From the NCBI RefSeq assembly GCF_015832195.1, contig NC_052045.1:1488001-1552000 (forward strand): a stretch of DNA of 64,000 nt, in the 5' to 3' direction. Within the stretch, counting starts at the first letter, position 1. Every line of letters starts with the position of its first letter. Positions 25,256 to 37,184 of the stretch are shown in pieces. The translations under genes were made by a program, and so were the position numbers. This DNA comes from Motacilla alba alba. Lineage: Eukaryota > Chordata > Aves > Passeriformes > Motacillidae. The notes beneath the pieces were generated by a model. The model was not told the origin of the DNA and did not search any database. It saw only the letters and a list, made by a program, of their open reading frames with translations.

Positions 25256-25560
25256 GGACTTCTTCTATTATAGATTTCTATTACATTAATTAATTAATTC
25301 TCTTAATAGAATAGAAATCTATAATAGAAGTCCAATATAGACTCCTATAGAATAGAAACCCATAATATTCTATTATAGATTTCTACTCTATCAATCTTCT
25401 ATTATAGATTTCTATTCTATTAATTAATTAATTCTATTAATAGAATAGAAATCTATAATAGAAGAAGTCCAGTATAGACTCCTATAGAATACAAATCCAT
25501 AATATTCTATTATAGATTTCTACTCTATCAATCTTCTATTATAGATTTCTTTCTACAGAA
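25256..25560. repeat. 135-bp tandem array of hairpin units
   Basis: A unit of about 134-137 bp starting with TCTTCTATTATAGATTTCTA begins at 25261, 25395 and, truncated, 25532. Each full unit contains an inverted repeat. In the second unit the left arm 25396-25424 and the right arm 25436-25464 are perfect reverse complements over 29 bp with an 11-nt loop (TAATTAATTCT). In the first unit the arms are nearly perfect and extend outward to AGTCT...GGACT / AGTCC...AGACT with a small indel. The array is more than 75% AT. It may have arisen by tandem duplication of a short palindromic element. No transposase or terminal duplication is visible. Confidence 0.93.
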
Positions 25561-27400
25561 GAAATTCTGACCTCAAAATGATGTTAAATGCTATGGATTT
25601 CACTTCACAGGATCAAGTACAAGCATTAATCAGCAACATATTTCCACTTCTCATACAATTTTTTTCTGAGGAGGAATAGCAGGGAGTGGTAATTGTGATC
25701 AGCATTGCTGGAATTCAGCAATATAAAATATCCTTGTGTGCTGAGATTCCAGCTGGAGAAAGGGCTTTCATTTTTCTGGTCAAAACATATCAATGTTGCA
25801 TAACTGATACAACAGGAGTTTGCACCCAGATATCTTTTTCCAAAAAATGAAAAAACTTGTGGAGGTTTTAAATTCTGGATGAAATTTTGCCAGAGTAGCC
25901 TTGCAGCCAGTTTTAGGAATAAGAGAGAGGAGAACAGCAGGAGTCCAATGCATGTAACCCAAACCTCGTGCAGCAATTTTGGATGTAAAGTGGAATTCCA
26001 AAGAAGAAACATCAAGTTTTAGAGCATTATAATAAATATATGGGAAATGAACCAATGCAGAATTTTCCATACCAAAGAGGAAAGTATCAATATCCAATTT
26101 TCCCAGGACACATTTATTTTCTGTGCCCTGTGCTCCTGCCACAAGTGAAGCTGTTGACCTCAGGACCCAGAGGTAAAGTGGCAGGTACTGGACTGTTTGT
26201 ACTTATTTTAACAGCATACAATCTGCACAATCATCACAAAACAATAAATGATATTTTTAGAGAGTTAAGACTTCAATTGAGATAATAATAAAATTTCAGC
26301 TTCAAGCATGAATTGTGTTTCCTTTTTTTTTTCCATTAGAGGATTCTGCCTGTGAAATTGATGGAGGATTCCTGCAACACATTCCATAACTTGGATGCAA
26401 CAAATTGATAGCACCAGCAAAGGCTATTGATTACTAAAAACCCTCTTGGATAAGCAGAAACTTCAAGCACATATTTTACACAATATGTAGTATAATGTGA
26501 GCCTGATCTGCATTTTTAGTCCTTTCCTGGTTTTTTATTTATTTATTTATAAAGTATCAGCAGGATAGAATTACAGCAGCATAACCAGCATGAGCTGTTG
26601 TTTTGGGAAAATGTTACTTCCTGCAGCTGCATTTGCAGAGCTTTTACCAGCACCACCAATCAGGAAAGGACAACTTTGAAAACAGTTTTTTGCAGCCTAA
26701 AAATAGATCCTTCTGGATTAGTATTCACCTATACATGTAAATAAGTCAGTCTGATTTTCAGGCAGGCTTTAAGGGAAATGAGATTAACATAATATGAAAA
26801 TAATTCAATTATTCACAAGAAGATGCAATTATCATACAATCAGTGTTCGGGAATCCAAATAAATCAGCATCTTCATATTTATATTTAAACAAAGAAATCC
26901 ATCTGCCGATGATGGAAGATTCAAAGACAATTAATTTATTATAGAACAAAAGACGTTGTTCCGAGGGTTTGAGAATCAGGTACAAGGAAAGCAACAGAAC
27001 TGATAATGACTCTAATGCATGCTTTGATTGCTGGAGATGGAAATTGCAGCGCAGGAGCCAAACAGAGCTAAGTGACAGGTTGTTCTACACGCCGGGAGCC
27101 AGGCTTGTGTCTGCTGGGATTGATTGATCTCTGGTGGGTTCTGAATTAACCCTTTCTGCACAGCGCAGGGCTGCAGCTCTGGCAGCTCTCGGCAGCCTTG
27201 TCCTGTGGAGATCCTCTGCCTGAAAGCACAGATTTCTGTCCCCTGCAGGGAACACAGCATCTCTGTCCTCTGCCCAGCTGCTGCTCAGGAAACCTGCAGG
27301 AATCTGACAGACTTGAGGGTGTCGGCACTTTTGAGGTTCCTCTGTGGACTAAAATGTGAGGGGTGGTTGCAGAAACACACACAGCTGCCACAAAAACCCC
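25561..27400. other. Unique non-coding sequence, about 1.8 kb
   Basis: AT-rich unique sequence with overlapping minus-strand frames of 129 and 120 codons (25626-26142) that have no recognisable features, and a short (TTTA)n stretch near 26535. No repeat family or exon was recognised. Confidence 0.5.
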
Positions 27401-28057
27401 AAAACCAACCAACCAACCAACCAAGGAACCAACCAACCAATAACCAAGGAATCAACCAACCAACCAACCAAGGAACCAACCAGCTAACTAAGAAATCAAC
27501 CAGCTAACCAACAAAGCAACCATTCAACCAACTAACCAACCAAACAACCATTCAACCAACTAACCAACCAACCAACCAACCAAGGAATCAACCAGCTAAC
27601 CAACCAAGCAACCATTCAACCAACCAATCAACTAACCAACCAAGCAACCATTCAACCAACTAACCAACCAACCAAGGAATCAACCAACTAACCAATAACC
27701 AACCATTCAACCAACTAACCAACCAACCAAGGAATCAACCAACTAACCAACCAAGCAACCATTCAACCAACCAACCAATCAACTAACCAACCAAGCAACC
27801 ATTCAACCAACTAACCAAGCAATCAACCAACCAAGGAACCATTCAACCAACTAACCAACCAACCAACCAAGGAACCAACCAACCAGCCAACCAACCAACC
27901 AGCCAACCAAGTAACCAACCAAGGAACCATTCAACCAACTAAGCAACTAACCAACCAAGGAACCAACCAACCAACCAACTAACCAGCCAACCAACCAAGG
28001 AACCATTCAACCAACCAACCAACCAACCAACCAACCAACCAACCAACCAACCAACCT
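27401..28057 (+). repeat. CCAA-type tetranucleotide array with higher-order variants
   Basis: About 657 bp built almost wholly from AACC/CCAA units. Variant units recur in phrases: CCAAGGAA, ACCATTCAACC, CCAACTAACC and CCAGCTAACC. The phrase ACCATTCAACC occurs about ten times at irregular spacings of roughly 30-90 bp, so segments longer than the tetramer were duplicated. The right end (about 28006-28053) is a pure (CCAA)n run. The strand is strongly asymmetric: G and T are rare on the plus strand. Confidence 0.97.
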
Positions 28058-29830
28058 AGTCAAACATATTTTTGGTGGAATAACTAGGTTAAAGTATGCA
28101 GTTACGGGTTTTGGTCGTATGAATTAGATTTGGTAACTGTGAATAAGACAGCATTTGTTCTCCAAGCCTATCCGTAGACACTGAATATTTATGAATTATT
28201 GGAAGGCAGATTAAGGCATCACAAGAGTGACAGTTTGGGGCCTGGAGGTTTTGCAGCCAGCCAAGTATGTAATGTACATTATTGCATTGTGAAGTATGGC
28301 CAGTGCCATCTCCACATCACTGAGCTAAAGGGATTAACACCCCGACACTCACAAACCATGATTGTTAGAGGTAATTCTCACCACCTAGAAAACCTGCACA
28401 TCTACCAGTCAAAACAGTAGATCAAGTTAATCCAATTAAAAAAAATAAACTAGATTAGTCCAACAGGTTTTTCTCTGATTTTTTGAATTAGACTTTCTCT
28501 TAGCTTTCAGCAGTACCAGTCACCAACAAAAAGTTTAAACCTTGTGCACATATTTGCAAGACCAGGCCCCACAGAAGCTATCTAGCAGTCAGACAGGCCA
28601 AGTTTTTCCCTTCTTATTTTAAATTTGAACTGCTACTGTTAATTTTTAGTCCATATTTTCTGTATCGTTTCAATGAAAGCTTAAAACATTTGTTGTTCCA
28701 ATAATAAAATAGAAATTATGGCAACTACTGTAGTTTTTCATGGTGTTCTTTAGCTTTTTTTGGTCTTCTGTCTGATATTTCCAATGGCAATTTTCCTGAC
28801 ATCTCTGTGTTTCTTTGGGACTGACGTTTGCCCTGAATATTCTTAAAACACTTATTAATCAATCCGAAATGCTGAACTAATTCCAGTTAGTGCAAGACAG
28901 ATGAAAAAAGGCATTTTGCAGGCAACTGGGAGACAACTCTGGGCACGCAGCTTTTTTCAGCCAGCTGAGTCTGACACCAGGGTATTTCACTGGATTCTCC
29001 TGAGAGAAAGAGCCCCAGCTGTGCTTCTCCTCCTGCACGTTCTGCCAGATGATCCAAAGGCCTGGCAATTCCAGGGAGACTGGAGCCTTCCCTTTTCCCT
29101 GGCTTTGGAGCGCTAAAATGATGCCAAGCTTGTTCCAGCACAAGGTGTATCTTGTTATTGCCACTTATTTGTTATTTATTATTAGGAAATAATTGAAAAG
29201 CAATTAGGAATCAGAACATCCCCATGATTTTGTTTGGTTTTCTCTTCTTTCCTCTATTCTACATGGTGATTGGAAATGAAAAAGAGGCAGGGAGTTCTAC
29301 TGGCTTCACCACCACAGCACTGCTGAGCTGAAGGAACAGACTCCATTCTTCCTACCTAAAATTTTTCTTATTAAAACCACCAGACACAAAGAACATAGAT
29401 TCTTTGGTAATCAGGGCAATACCCATCCAAATTTTCAGCCTTCACTTGCTGTCCTAAAAATAGGTGAGCTTGAGGGCATTCTTTCCAAAGGGTAAACTGA
29501 TTTTATGCTCCTATTTCACAGATAAACCGGAGGGGCAACAAATGTTCAGATAAAGTCAAATAAGGAAAAGAATCCTGTCAAAGGAGAATTTTAAATGAAA
29601 AGAAATTAAGTCAGTCCGAACTTGCCATCAGAACCTAAATGAAAAACCAGCTTTGGAGCACCTGTTTGAAAGGAAATCCCAGTTTGTTATCACATGTTGA
29701 TCAGAGTGCTGTTGGTGGCAGGGCTTTCCTGTGCCCTCAGCCCAGAGGGTGACCCTGCACAGTGAGGGGAGCAGGCTGTGCCTGCGCTGACCTGAGCTCA
29801 CATCTACTCACATTTACTGTTGCTGCACAG
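28058..29830. other. Unique non-coding sequence left of the candidate exon
   Basis: No repeat was recognised. The part at 28060-28420 is unique and compositionally balanced. The part at 29690-29830 becomes GC-richer and supplies a plausible branch-point (CTGAC, A at 29790) and acceptor region for the exon-like segment that follows. Confidence 0.5.
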
Positions 29831-29951
29831 GCTGCCCTAGGTGGGCCATTGATGCATGCTTTCCTTATCACCCTGTACCGAGTTATTCCACCCTGCAGGG
29901 ATCTTTAAGGCCTGGAGAAGAGACTGAGAGCTCCCTGCCCCATCTTCCTAG
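29831..29951 (+). other. Candidate internal exon (121 bp), unrecognised
   Basis: The segment is bounded by a good acceptor on the left (a pyrimidine-rich run ending TGCTGCACAG, 29821-29830, with a CTGAC branch-like motif 40 nt before the AG) and by AG|GTGAGT at 29950-29957, which matches the vertebrate donor consensus. One of the three forward frames (phase 2) is open throughout, giving 39 codons that include the residues FPYHPVPSYSTLQGSLRPGE; the other two contain stops. I do not recognise the peptide. The segment could be a cassette exon of a protein gene, an lncRNA exon, or chance. No partner exon was found nearby. Confidence 0.3.
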
Positions 29952-32744
29952 GTGAGTTACCAACTTAGTGACTTATTCCCTCTCTGGCTTGGAGATTATT
30001 TAAATATTTTATACAAATGTAATTGCTGGCTCCAGCTATAAAAATTCAGAAAAATCTATTTGAAATTACAACTTCTTTAAGTGGGTAGTTGGAATATACA
30101 CCTAAAAATCCACTCTGCAGCTGGTTCAAAGAGGGGAATTGGTCAAGGATTTTGACAGACAGTGACTGTATCCTCCTGAGAACTGGGCTTGGGTCTCTCA
30201 CATCTTGGTGAGAGCTGCTGGTCTCCCAGGGAAATCCTAATAATGCTGTGTCTAAAACAAAAAGGAGCCTTCAGAAAGCTGCTTTTCTGGACTGTTTCAG
30301 AAACTGTTCGGTGATTTTGGCCCAGATGGTTTTGAGGCAATGGAAGGTTAGACCCAAATTGGAAATGTTTCTTCTGAGTTTTAGAAAAAAGGAAAGATCT
30401 TTGAGTTAGTTTGTCACTCTAAAGAATCACAGGTTATTATAAGATAGAGAACTGGGCAACTTTCTCTGATTTCCTTGTGTTCTGTTTGCAGCTGGATCCA
30501 GGCACCTGATTCATTCCCTTTCTACCCTTACACCTCAGCCCTGACACCAAAGACTGTGTAAAAGGAAAAAACTCCTGGAAAATTAACCTGGTGATACCTA
30601 TCAACAAACCAGGCAATTAAAACCAGATGGCAAAGCTAAGCACCAAATTTTCAGCAGAGCCCAAGCATGTTCCAGAGGAATAACAAAAATAAACAGCTGA
30701 ATGTAAAACTGTGAAACATATGTTCACATTAATATTAAAGGAGCACCAGTGGTGTGTATGTGTATTTATATAAACACATGAGAGCGGGGGTACTTCTGAT
30801 ATCCTGGTTTCTGTGGTGACTGTATGAATGGACTTGCAGGCTATTCTGATGTTGGGAAGTCAAACATTCCCTTACCTGCTCTGGCTTTAGGAGCCATATG
30901 TTCTCATTTCCAGCCCACTGAGAACCTCCGAGTTCCATATGCACGACGTAAATGTGAATTTACATTTGTAAATTGAGTAAGCACACACTTGTGCAACTTA
31001 AAGCAACATATCAGAAGCCTAGAATTTCATTACTCAGAGCAGAACTGCAGGAGCCACAGCCAGGAAGGGAAGGTCTGGTCTCAGTCTGTGGTCACAGGTA
31101 GAGGTGGGACAGCTGCAGAGCCTCCAGTGTGTTTGTGGCCAGAATTACGGTGTGTCTCACAAGGAACAGAGACTCAAATGGCATCTCCAGCCAGCTCTGG
31201 GCACTGACAAGGGGGTTTGCTTGTTCCAAGGAGATCTTTTGCTAAGATCATGATGTTTTCTCTCTCAATTCCCTTCAGCTCCCTGTGAAAGCAAGATCCA
31301 ACATATGCTGTGTGCATCCTGTGCCCGCCTGCACACCCCTGCGTGTCACTTTGAGTTATCCCAGAGCCTCCTGAGCACTGGGGGAGCAGAGCTTCATTGG
31401 GCTGGAAATTCATGCTTCAGCAAATGCATTGTCAATTTGGTGACCATCTGTAATTCACAGGAATCTTGTTTTATGCTGTGGCAATGAATAAGGCAGGGTT
31501 TAGACTTCAGAGCAGACCCAGGGATGTCCTGGAAGCCCTACAGCTCATGGGTTCATAGAGCCCAAGGATGAAGAGCTGGATGAGATCTCTCACTTCAGGT
31601 GAGCACATCCCAACACAGCTCCCACACCAGAGGCATTTACACCTGCAGGTGAACATTGCAGACCAGCACAAGGAAGAAGAGAAAGCAAACTTCTAGGAGT
31701 TCCAGGATGAAGCACTGTTCGCCTCCATATTGCTCTGGAGAAAACCAAATTTTCAACACAATTTGCCTGGGTTGTTTCCTCTGAGTGCAGATGAAATGTG
31801 CTCATGTTACCTGAGCAATATACACAACAAACAATTCATTATGTCATAAGGATTTCCAGCTTTACAAGTAAAACTTTCAAAGAGGGGTTAGGGATGAGTG
31901 AAAATGGTATTTTTCAGTTGAAAAGCATTTCCAGAGTTATTTATAGCTTTCCTATCCAGCATTCAGGATATGAGCACCCCTGAGCAGCCACCACTGCTGG
32001 TGGCTTACTGCAAACACAGAAAACTCAGGCAAGCATGACCACTTCATCAGGGGCAATTTAGGAACTGAATTGCTGGCCACTGTTTCCTTTATTAACAGCA
32101 GCAGCCGTCCTCATTGTCTCATTGAAACTGAATTTACAAGGAGACAAAAAGGTGTAGTTCACCTAAGCCCTTCCTAAAACAGCTCCACAACAGTTTTCTT
32201 CCTTCCTCTTCCCTCTAATCCCCGATGAGGAGATGGTGCAATATTGGTGAATTACATTCATTATTCACCTGTCATCCTGATAAATGATTTTTCAATAGGG
32301 GAACCCATATAATACATCTTTACTAGAGTGAATTAGGGAAACCCAGCACAAAGCAGTGTCTCCTTGGCTGCATTTGCATAACCCGGGGAAATATCTTCTC
32401 CTAAATCGTTTCTGTTCCCTTTCTTGTTTGTTTTCTTAGAGCAGGATTTGAACACTGGCATTTGGCAGGGATGCTAATGAATTCCCACAGGATTAAAATA
32501 AAGCCACGGTAAATAGAGTTGCCTTTCAGTCACCTCTCTAATGCTTACATCTGTGTGCAGAGAGGACCTGAATGGAAATCATTTCCCTCCTCCTCCACAG
32601 GTTACTGTGCTGATTTTGGAGGGTTTACACTGATCTCACTGTAGAGGTACTGGCAAAACACAAAACAAACCTAGAGAAATTCCAGAAGCACTTGGGGAAA
32701 ATCCCATGTTGGAATCAAACAGCAGTTTGTCTTCTGCCATTTAG
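29952..32744. other. Unique non-coding sequence, about 2.8 kb
   Basis: Unique sequence with no repeat, RNA gene or second exon clearly recognised. Short frames (at most 80 codons) on both strands show nothing familiar. Confidence 0.5.
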
Positions 32745-32969
32745 AACCACAGAATGGTTTGGGTTGGAAGGGACCTTAAAGATCCTCTCATTCCACCTGC
32801 CCTGCCATGGCAGGGACACCTCCCACTGTCCCAGGCTGCTCCCAGCCCCATCCCAGCCTGGCCTTGGGCACTGCCAGGGATCCAGGGGCAGCCCCAGCTG
32901 CTCTGGGCACCCTGTGCCAGGGCTGCCCACCCTCCCAGGGAAGAATTCCTTCCTGATATTTAATCTAAA
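32745..32969 (-). mobile_element. CR1 LINE 3' part (outer element, interrupted)
   Basis: Read on the minus strand, this is the CR1 3' end. On the plus strand it begins with AACCACAGAATGGTTTGGGT and TGGAAGGGACCTTAAAGAT and continues through CATGGCAGGGACACCTCCCA and CAGGCTGCTCCCAGCCC to GGAAGAATTCCTTCCTGATA. It breaks off after TTTAATCTAAAC, where the next CR1 was inserted, and resumes at about 33389. Confidence 0.92.
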
Positions 32970-33388
32970 CAGAATCACACAATCACAGAATTTCTAGGTT
33001 GGAAGAGACCTTTAAGATCATCGAATCCAACCCATGTTCCAACACCTCAACGAGATCATGGCACCCAGTGCCACATCCAGCCTGTTTTTAAACACATCCA
33101 GGGACGGTGACTCCACCACCTCCCTGGGCAGATGATTCCAGTATTTGACCACTCTTTCTGTGAAAACTTCCTCCTCAATTCCAGCCTGGATCTCCCTTGG
33201 CGCAGCCTGAGACTGCGTCCTCTTGTTCTGTCAGTGCTGCCTGGAGAAAGAGACCGACCCCAGCTGAGCACAGCCACCCTTCAGGAAGCTGCAGAGAGTG
33301 ACAAGGTCACCTCTGAGTCTCCTTTTCTCCAGGCTGAACACCCCCAGCTCCCTCAGTCATTCTTCACACAGCTTGTGTTCCAAAACCT
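32970..33388 (-). mobile_element. CR1 LINE inserted within another CR1
   Basis: A second CR1 copy of a different subfamily, in the same (minus) orientation. Its 3' end is at 32970 (AATCACACAATCACAGAAT, then GGTTGGAAGAGACCTTTAAG). It runs back through the characteristic GTGACTCCACCACCTCCCTG block, AGCCTGAGACTGCGTCCTC, and TTTTCTCCAGGCTGAACACC, and is truncated near 33388. Because it splits the outer element it must be the younger of the two. Confidence 0.9.
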
Positions 33389-33550
33389 GTCAGTTTGAAG
33401 CCATCCCCTGTGTCCTGTCCCTCCATCCTTGTCCCCAGTCCCCCTGCAGCTCTCCTGGAGCCCCTTCAGCCCCTGGCAGGTCTCTGAGCTCTCTCTGGAG
33501 CCTTCTCTTCCCCAGGTGAACATTCCCAGCTCTCCCAGCCTTGCTGAACT
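33389..33550 (-). mobile_element. CR1 LINE, continuation of the outer element
   Basis: CR1 sequence restarts here at a consensus position that follows directly on the break at 32969. The block CAGTTTGAAGCCATCCCCTG is followed by CCCTGCAGCTCTCCTGGAGC and GAGCCTTCTCTTCCCCAGGT. The resemblance fades near 33550, probably the 5' truncation point of the outer insertion. Confidence 0.82.
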
Positions 33551-36500
33551 TCCCGAGGTTTCCACATCCCCCTGTCCAGCCTGTCCTGGCAGCACTGCCA
33601 TGAGAACAAGCCATTGTGGGCTGCTCACAGCTCCTCAGTGGGACAAAACGTTCTGCTCTGAAAATTAAACTTCAAAAACACATTCCTCTTTGAAATCTGC
33701 TTCTGCTCCCGGAGAGGGGGCTCTGTTTTTTGGTTTCAGGTTTCCTAGCATTGGTTATCTGAGGAGAAGACATCACCTTAGAGTACTCCTATTAATCCTC
33801 ATGTCCTAAGCACAGGCACAGAAAACCCCCCATTCAGAGGGGTGGAGGGACAGTGGAACACTTCCAAGGAAATTCAAGGAAATGCTTATTTTGTAACCTG
33901 TTTAGCTGAGATGGGAACAGAGCTCTGTGTCTGGATCAGTGCCATGCTACCCAAATTTACAGCATTATACATATCTACATTATATAATTGCTTTTAGCTG
34001 GTTTGCAGCACACTGCTTAGAAACTTGGAAATTTTGGCTGTCATTTGCTGCAGCAGGGCAATCTTATAAACCTTATCAGTCTGTAGATAGGATCTGTGAA
34101 AATTTGCCACATCTTCTGCTGTTTGTACAGCATTTTAAAACTTTTTATTCAAAAAGACCTATTTTACTGAAGCAGGCTTAAAACTTTCTTAATCAGGTTT
34201 GAAACTTTCTTAATCAGGTTTTCTAACCTTTTTTTTTCTTTAATTTTTTTTTCAAACTTTAAAGTGCTTAGGCTCAGTCACACTTAATTCAGTCAGGAGC
34301 TTGCTCTGGCTAACCACTGTTACCAGAAAATACTTTGTCCACAAAAAAGTCATTTGTAAGATCCTAAACTGGACTTAAACAGTTTTCTTTTCTGTTGTGG
34401 AGACCTGCACTGTGATATTTGGTTCTGCCTGAAAGAGCTGGAAATTAATTTTAAATTATTCTCACACTCCCCGGATTTAAAAACTTCAACCAGACTGGCA
34501 TTAGGCTCAAGTACAGCTAAATAGCCTAATAAATTCGACATTTGCTGATATTAGTAGATGGCAGAGGGCTCTGCAGCCTGCTCAGTCCTAAGCACTGTGA
34601 TGCCACACACACTAGAGGCCTGACAAATATTCAGTGCCACTCATTCAAAGGGTAAAACTTTGATTTGGATGCAAACTTAATGTTTGTAAGCGTTGATATT
34701 TATTACAGAACTCTTCTATTCACTTAAAGGACATTTTTTCACTGTTTCTTCAGGGTGCACAGAAGGTCCAGTTCCCTTTATTCAAGTGGAAACTCCATTA
34801 AAATGAAAAAACCCTGTCACTTGTAGAAGGTACAAATCGGGTTCAGCAGTTGCCGAAATTAAGCAAATACCTGACTTGAAAGCTCTCCTCAGTTGTGTCA
34901 GTGTAATTACTCAGCCCATAAGTAGGCCAGGTGCACCATATTAACATATATGTGAACATTTGCATAAGGAAATTCGGCTGTGGCACAAAGTCCAGGCAGA
35001 TTTTGAAGTGCTAACAAGAAGCCTGAATTCCCTGGATTTTATTGCAAGGCTGCCTTAGTGTTCCTGAGCTCCACTTCTGAATGGGCACTTCCACGAGCAG
35101 TGGAAAATGCTGCTTTCTCTAGTTTATCCCTTACTGTTGCCACTGATTTCTGTAAAGTCTTACATTTCTTAGCTGCCTTGAATTTGTTCCTTTTTAAATT
35201 TTTTTTCTACAAGAAATTGCCACAGCTGTGCAGAAAGAAAAACAAAATCTCAGCAGGTTGATGGAACCACCAATCTTTTACACATAAACATATGTGTGCA
35301 CATATACTCACACATATCACAGAAAAACTGGTGAACTGTTATAAGCAACAGCAGAAATCCTAATTGAGTTCTATACTAATAATGAGCATTAATATTGCTA
35401 CTTAACTAATCAAAGAATTAACAGTGCTGGGCAAACTACACCAGTATAACATTCAGATTGTTGAACAGGAATTGGAGAGTGCTGGGAGGATGCTGAGGAA
35501 AGGGAACAAACCTGATTTATTCTGCTTTAGCTACAGCAATTAATAAAAAAATTGCTGTACAGCTCTATTTTTAAAAGCTAACATCAATGCTGTTATTTCT
35601 ACTGACACTAACAGTGAGAAGTCCTTGAGCAAATGAAAAAAGCATTTTCAAACATTTTCTCCTCCCCAACTCTTGTTTATATAATGCAAGAGAAACAAGT
35701 GAAAGGGAAGGAGATAAAGCAGATGCATCTTTCTACACCACATTTTGGAGCTGAACTTGTAGGATTGTGCCACACAAACCATTTCCAGCAGCACTCCATC
35801 CCTGTGATAAATGCTGCCATTCCATCTCTCCCGGCTTTGACACACAAAAATCAGCTCTGAGCTCCACTCCCTGGGAAGGTGAGGTTGGTGTGAGAGCAGA
35901 GCAAAATCAAAGCTACAGAGCAGCACATTCCTGCACAGGAATTAGCATTTCTTCCTGGCATTGGCAGCACTGCTGAGACTTGTAAATTATTCAACATCTA
36001 CAATCAACATGCCAAATTTCAGTGGAAACCTTGGTGCTTCTGTAAGCAAATTTTTATCTTACCTGATCATGTTTGATGTGTGATTGACTGAGGTGTTTCA
36101 CAAAGGCATCTCTGCAGCTTGATTGGGAACGCTGCACTTCTGCTTCCTCAAGGAAAAATTAGCTACTTGCATTTGAAATTCATGTCATAAATTGCTCAGT
36201 ATTCAGGTTTACCACCTCTCTCACAGCCTCATTCTATCTCTAGAATCTTTGGCTTTGATGAAGACAGGAGCAACTGCAAGGAACTACCAGCAGATCTGAA
36301 AGGACCATCCATTTATTAACTTTAATAAAAGTTATCTTGATCCACAAGGCTCAGACATTTAATTAAAGTAAATGGAAAAGATGCAGAAAAAAAAAAATCA
36401 GAGTAAAGTTTAATATTAGATCAGCCTAAGGAAATTCAAGAGAAAACAGAGGGGACTGATAGAATACCTGATGGATGGGGAAGGATGTGATAGTTCAAGG

Positions 36501-36736
36501 AGAGGGGGTGTCAGGCAGTATTGTCCCAGCTGGAGTGAAGGCAGAGCCCACAGCTGCTGGGGAACTCATTTACATGCACAGTGCTGCCTGGAGTGCCACA
36601 ATGCTCCAGAAGAAAAAGCCTGAGATAAATTATTGAAGGGCTGGAGATGCTGCTCACACTTCCCCTGCTCTGACTCTGGGTTTGCACTCATCCATCCTCC
36701 CACCAGTTTAATCCAGCAGCTCAGGAAGGAGCACCG
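33551..36736. other. Unique non-coding sequence, about 3.2 kb
   Basis: Mostly AT-rich unique DNA. A small direct repeat (GAAACTTTCTTAATCAGGTTT-type, about 18 bp, twice) lies at 34180-34220. The part at 34880-35000 is repeat-poor and could be a conserved element. No exon or RNA gene was recognised. Confidence 0.5.
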
Positions 36737-37184
36737 TGCAATGACGCCTTAGGATTGGAACTTTATGTTTTTTATGTATTTATAGTCCTGCAGTCCATTA
36801 GGGTGTAACTCTAAACTCAATATACAGTGGGAGCTGCTGCTGTCCCATTTGGGGCACACACAGCAATTCCTCTCCAGGCCTGGAACCAAGGACACCTCAC
36901 TGCCTCAGGGCCCAGAGATGGAAACAAAAGTGAGTTGGGGGAGCAAACTTGGGGCGAATGACTTCATTAGCTGGAGCTGTAATTGGAATTAATTAACCCC
37001 CAATATGCAAATGGACCAAACTTACAAAAGTGTGCAAACCCTGACCCATCATCCATTTTTGGGTGTAGCCCCTGGGGGCTTTGTCTGCCCCAAATGTACC
37101 TGAAGGCCCTTCAATAAATAGAGCTGCTTTTTATTCTCTCAATTCTGTCTGGCCTCTGTTTTTAGGCAGCCCCAAAAGGCACCA
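36737..37184 (+). mobile_element. Solo LTR or LTR fragment of an endogenous retrovirus
   Basis: The right part reads like an LTR end: CCCTTCAATAAATAGAGC contains AATAAA (37113-37118), followed by TTTTTATTCTCTCAATTCTG, TCTGGCCTCTG and TTTTAGGCAGCCCCAAAAGG CACCA. This matches my memory of a songbird LTR U5 region. The left part (TGCAATGACGCCTTAGG) is the likely start. Target duplications are not clear: GCACCG and GCAACA flank the proposed ends but agree at only four of six positions. The boundaries are therefore approximate and no viral genes are present. Confidence 0.6.
37113..37118 (+). terminator. LTR polyadenylation signal AATAAA
   Basis: AATAAA lies about 70 bp before the proposed LTR end, the usual position of the polyadenylation signal in avian LTRs, and supports plus orientation. 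Confidence 0.45.

Noticed and set aside
25256..25560. CRISPR-like array of regularly spaced repeats
   Set aside because: The array repeats a whole 135-bp unit with no unique spacers, and the setting is a vertebrate genome without cas genes.
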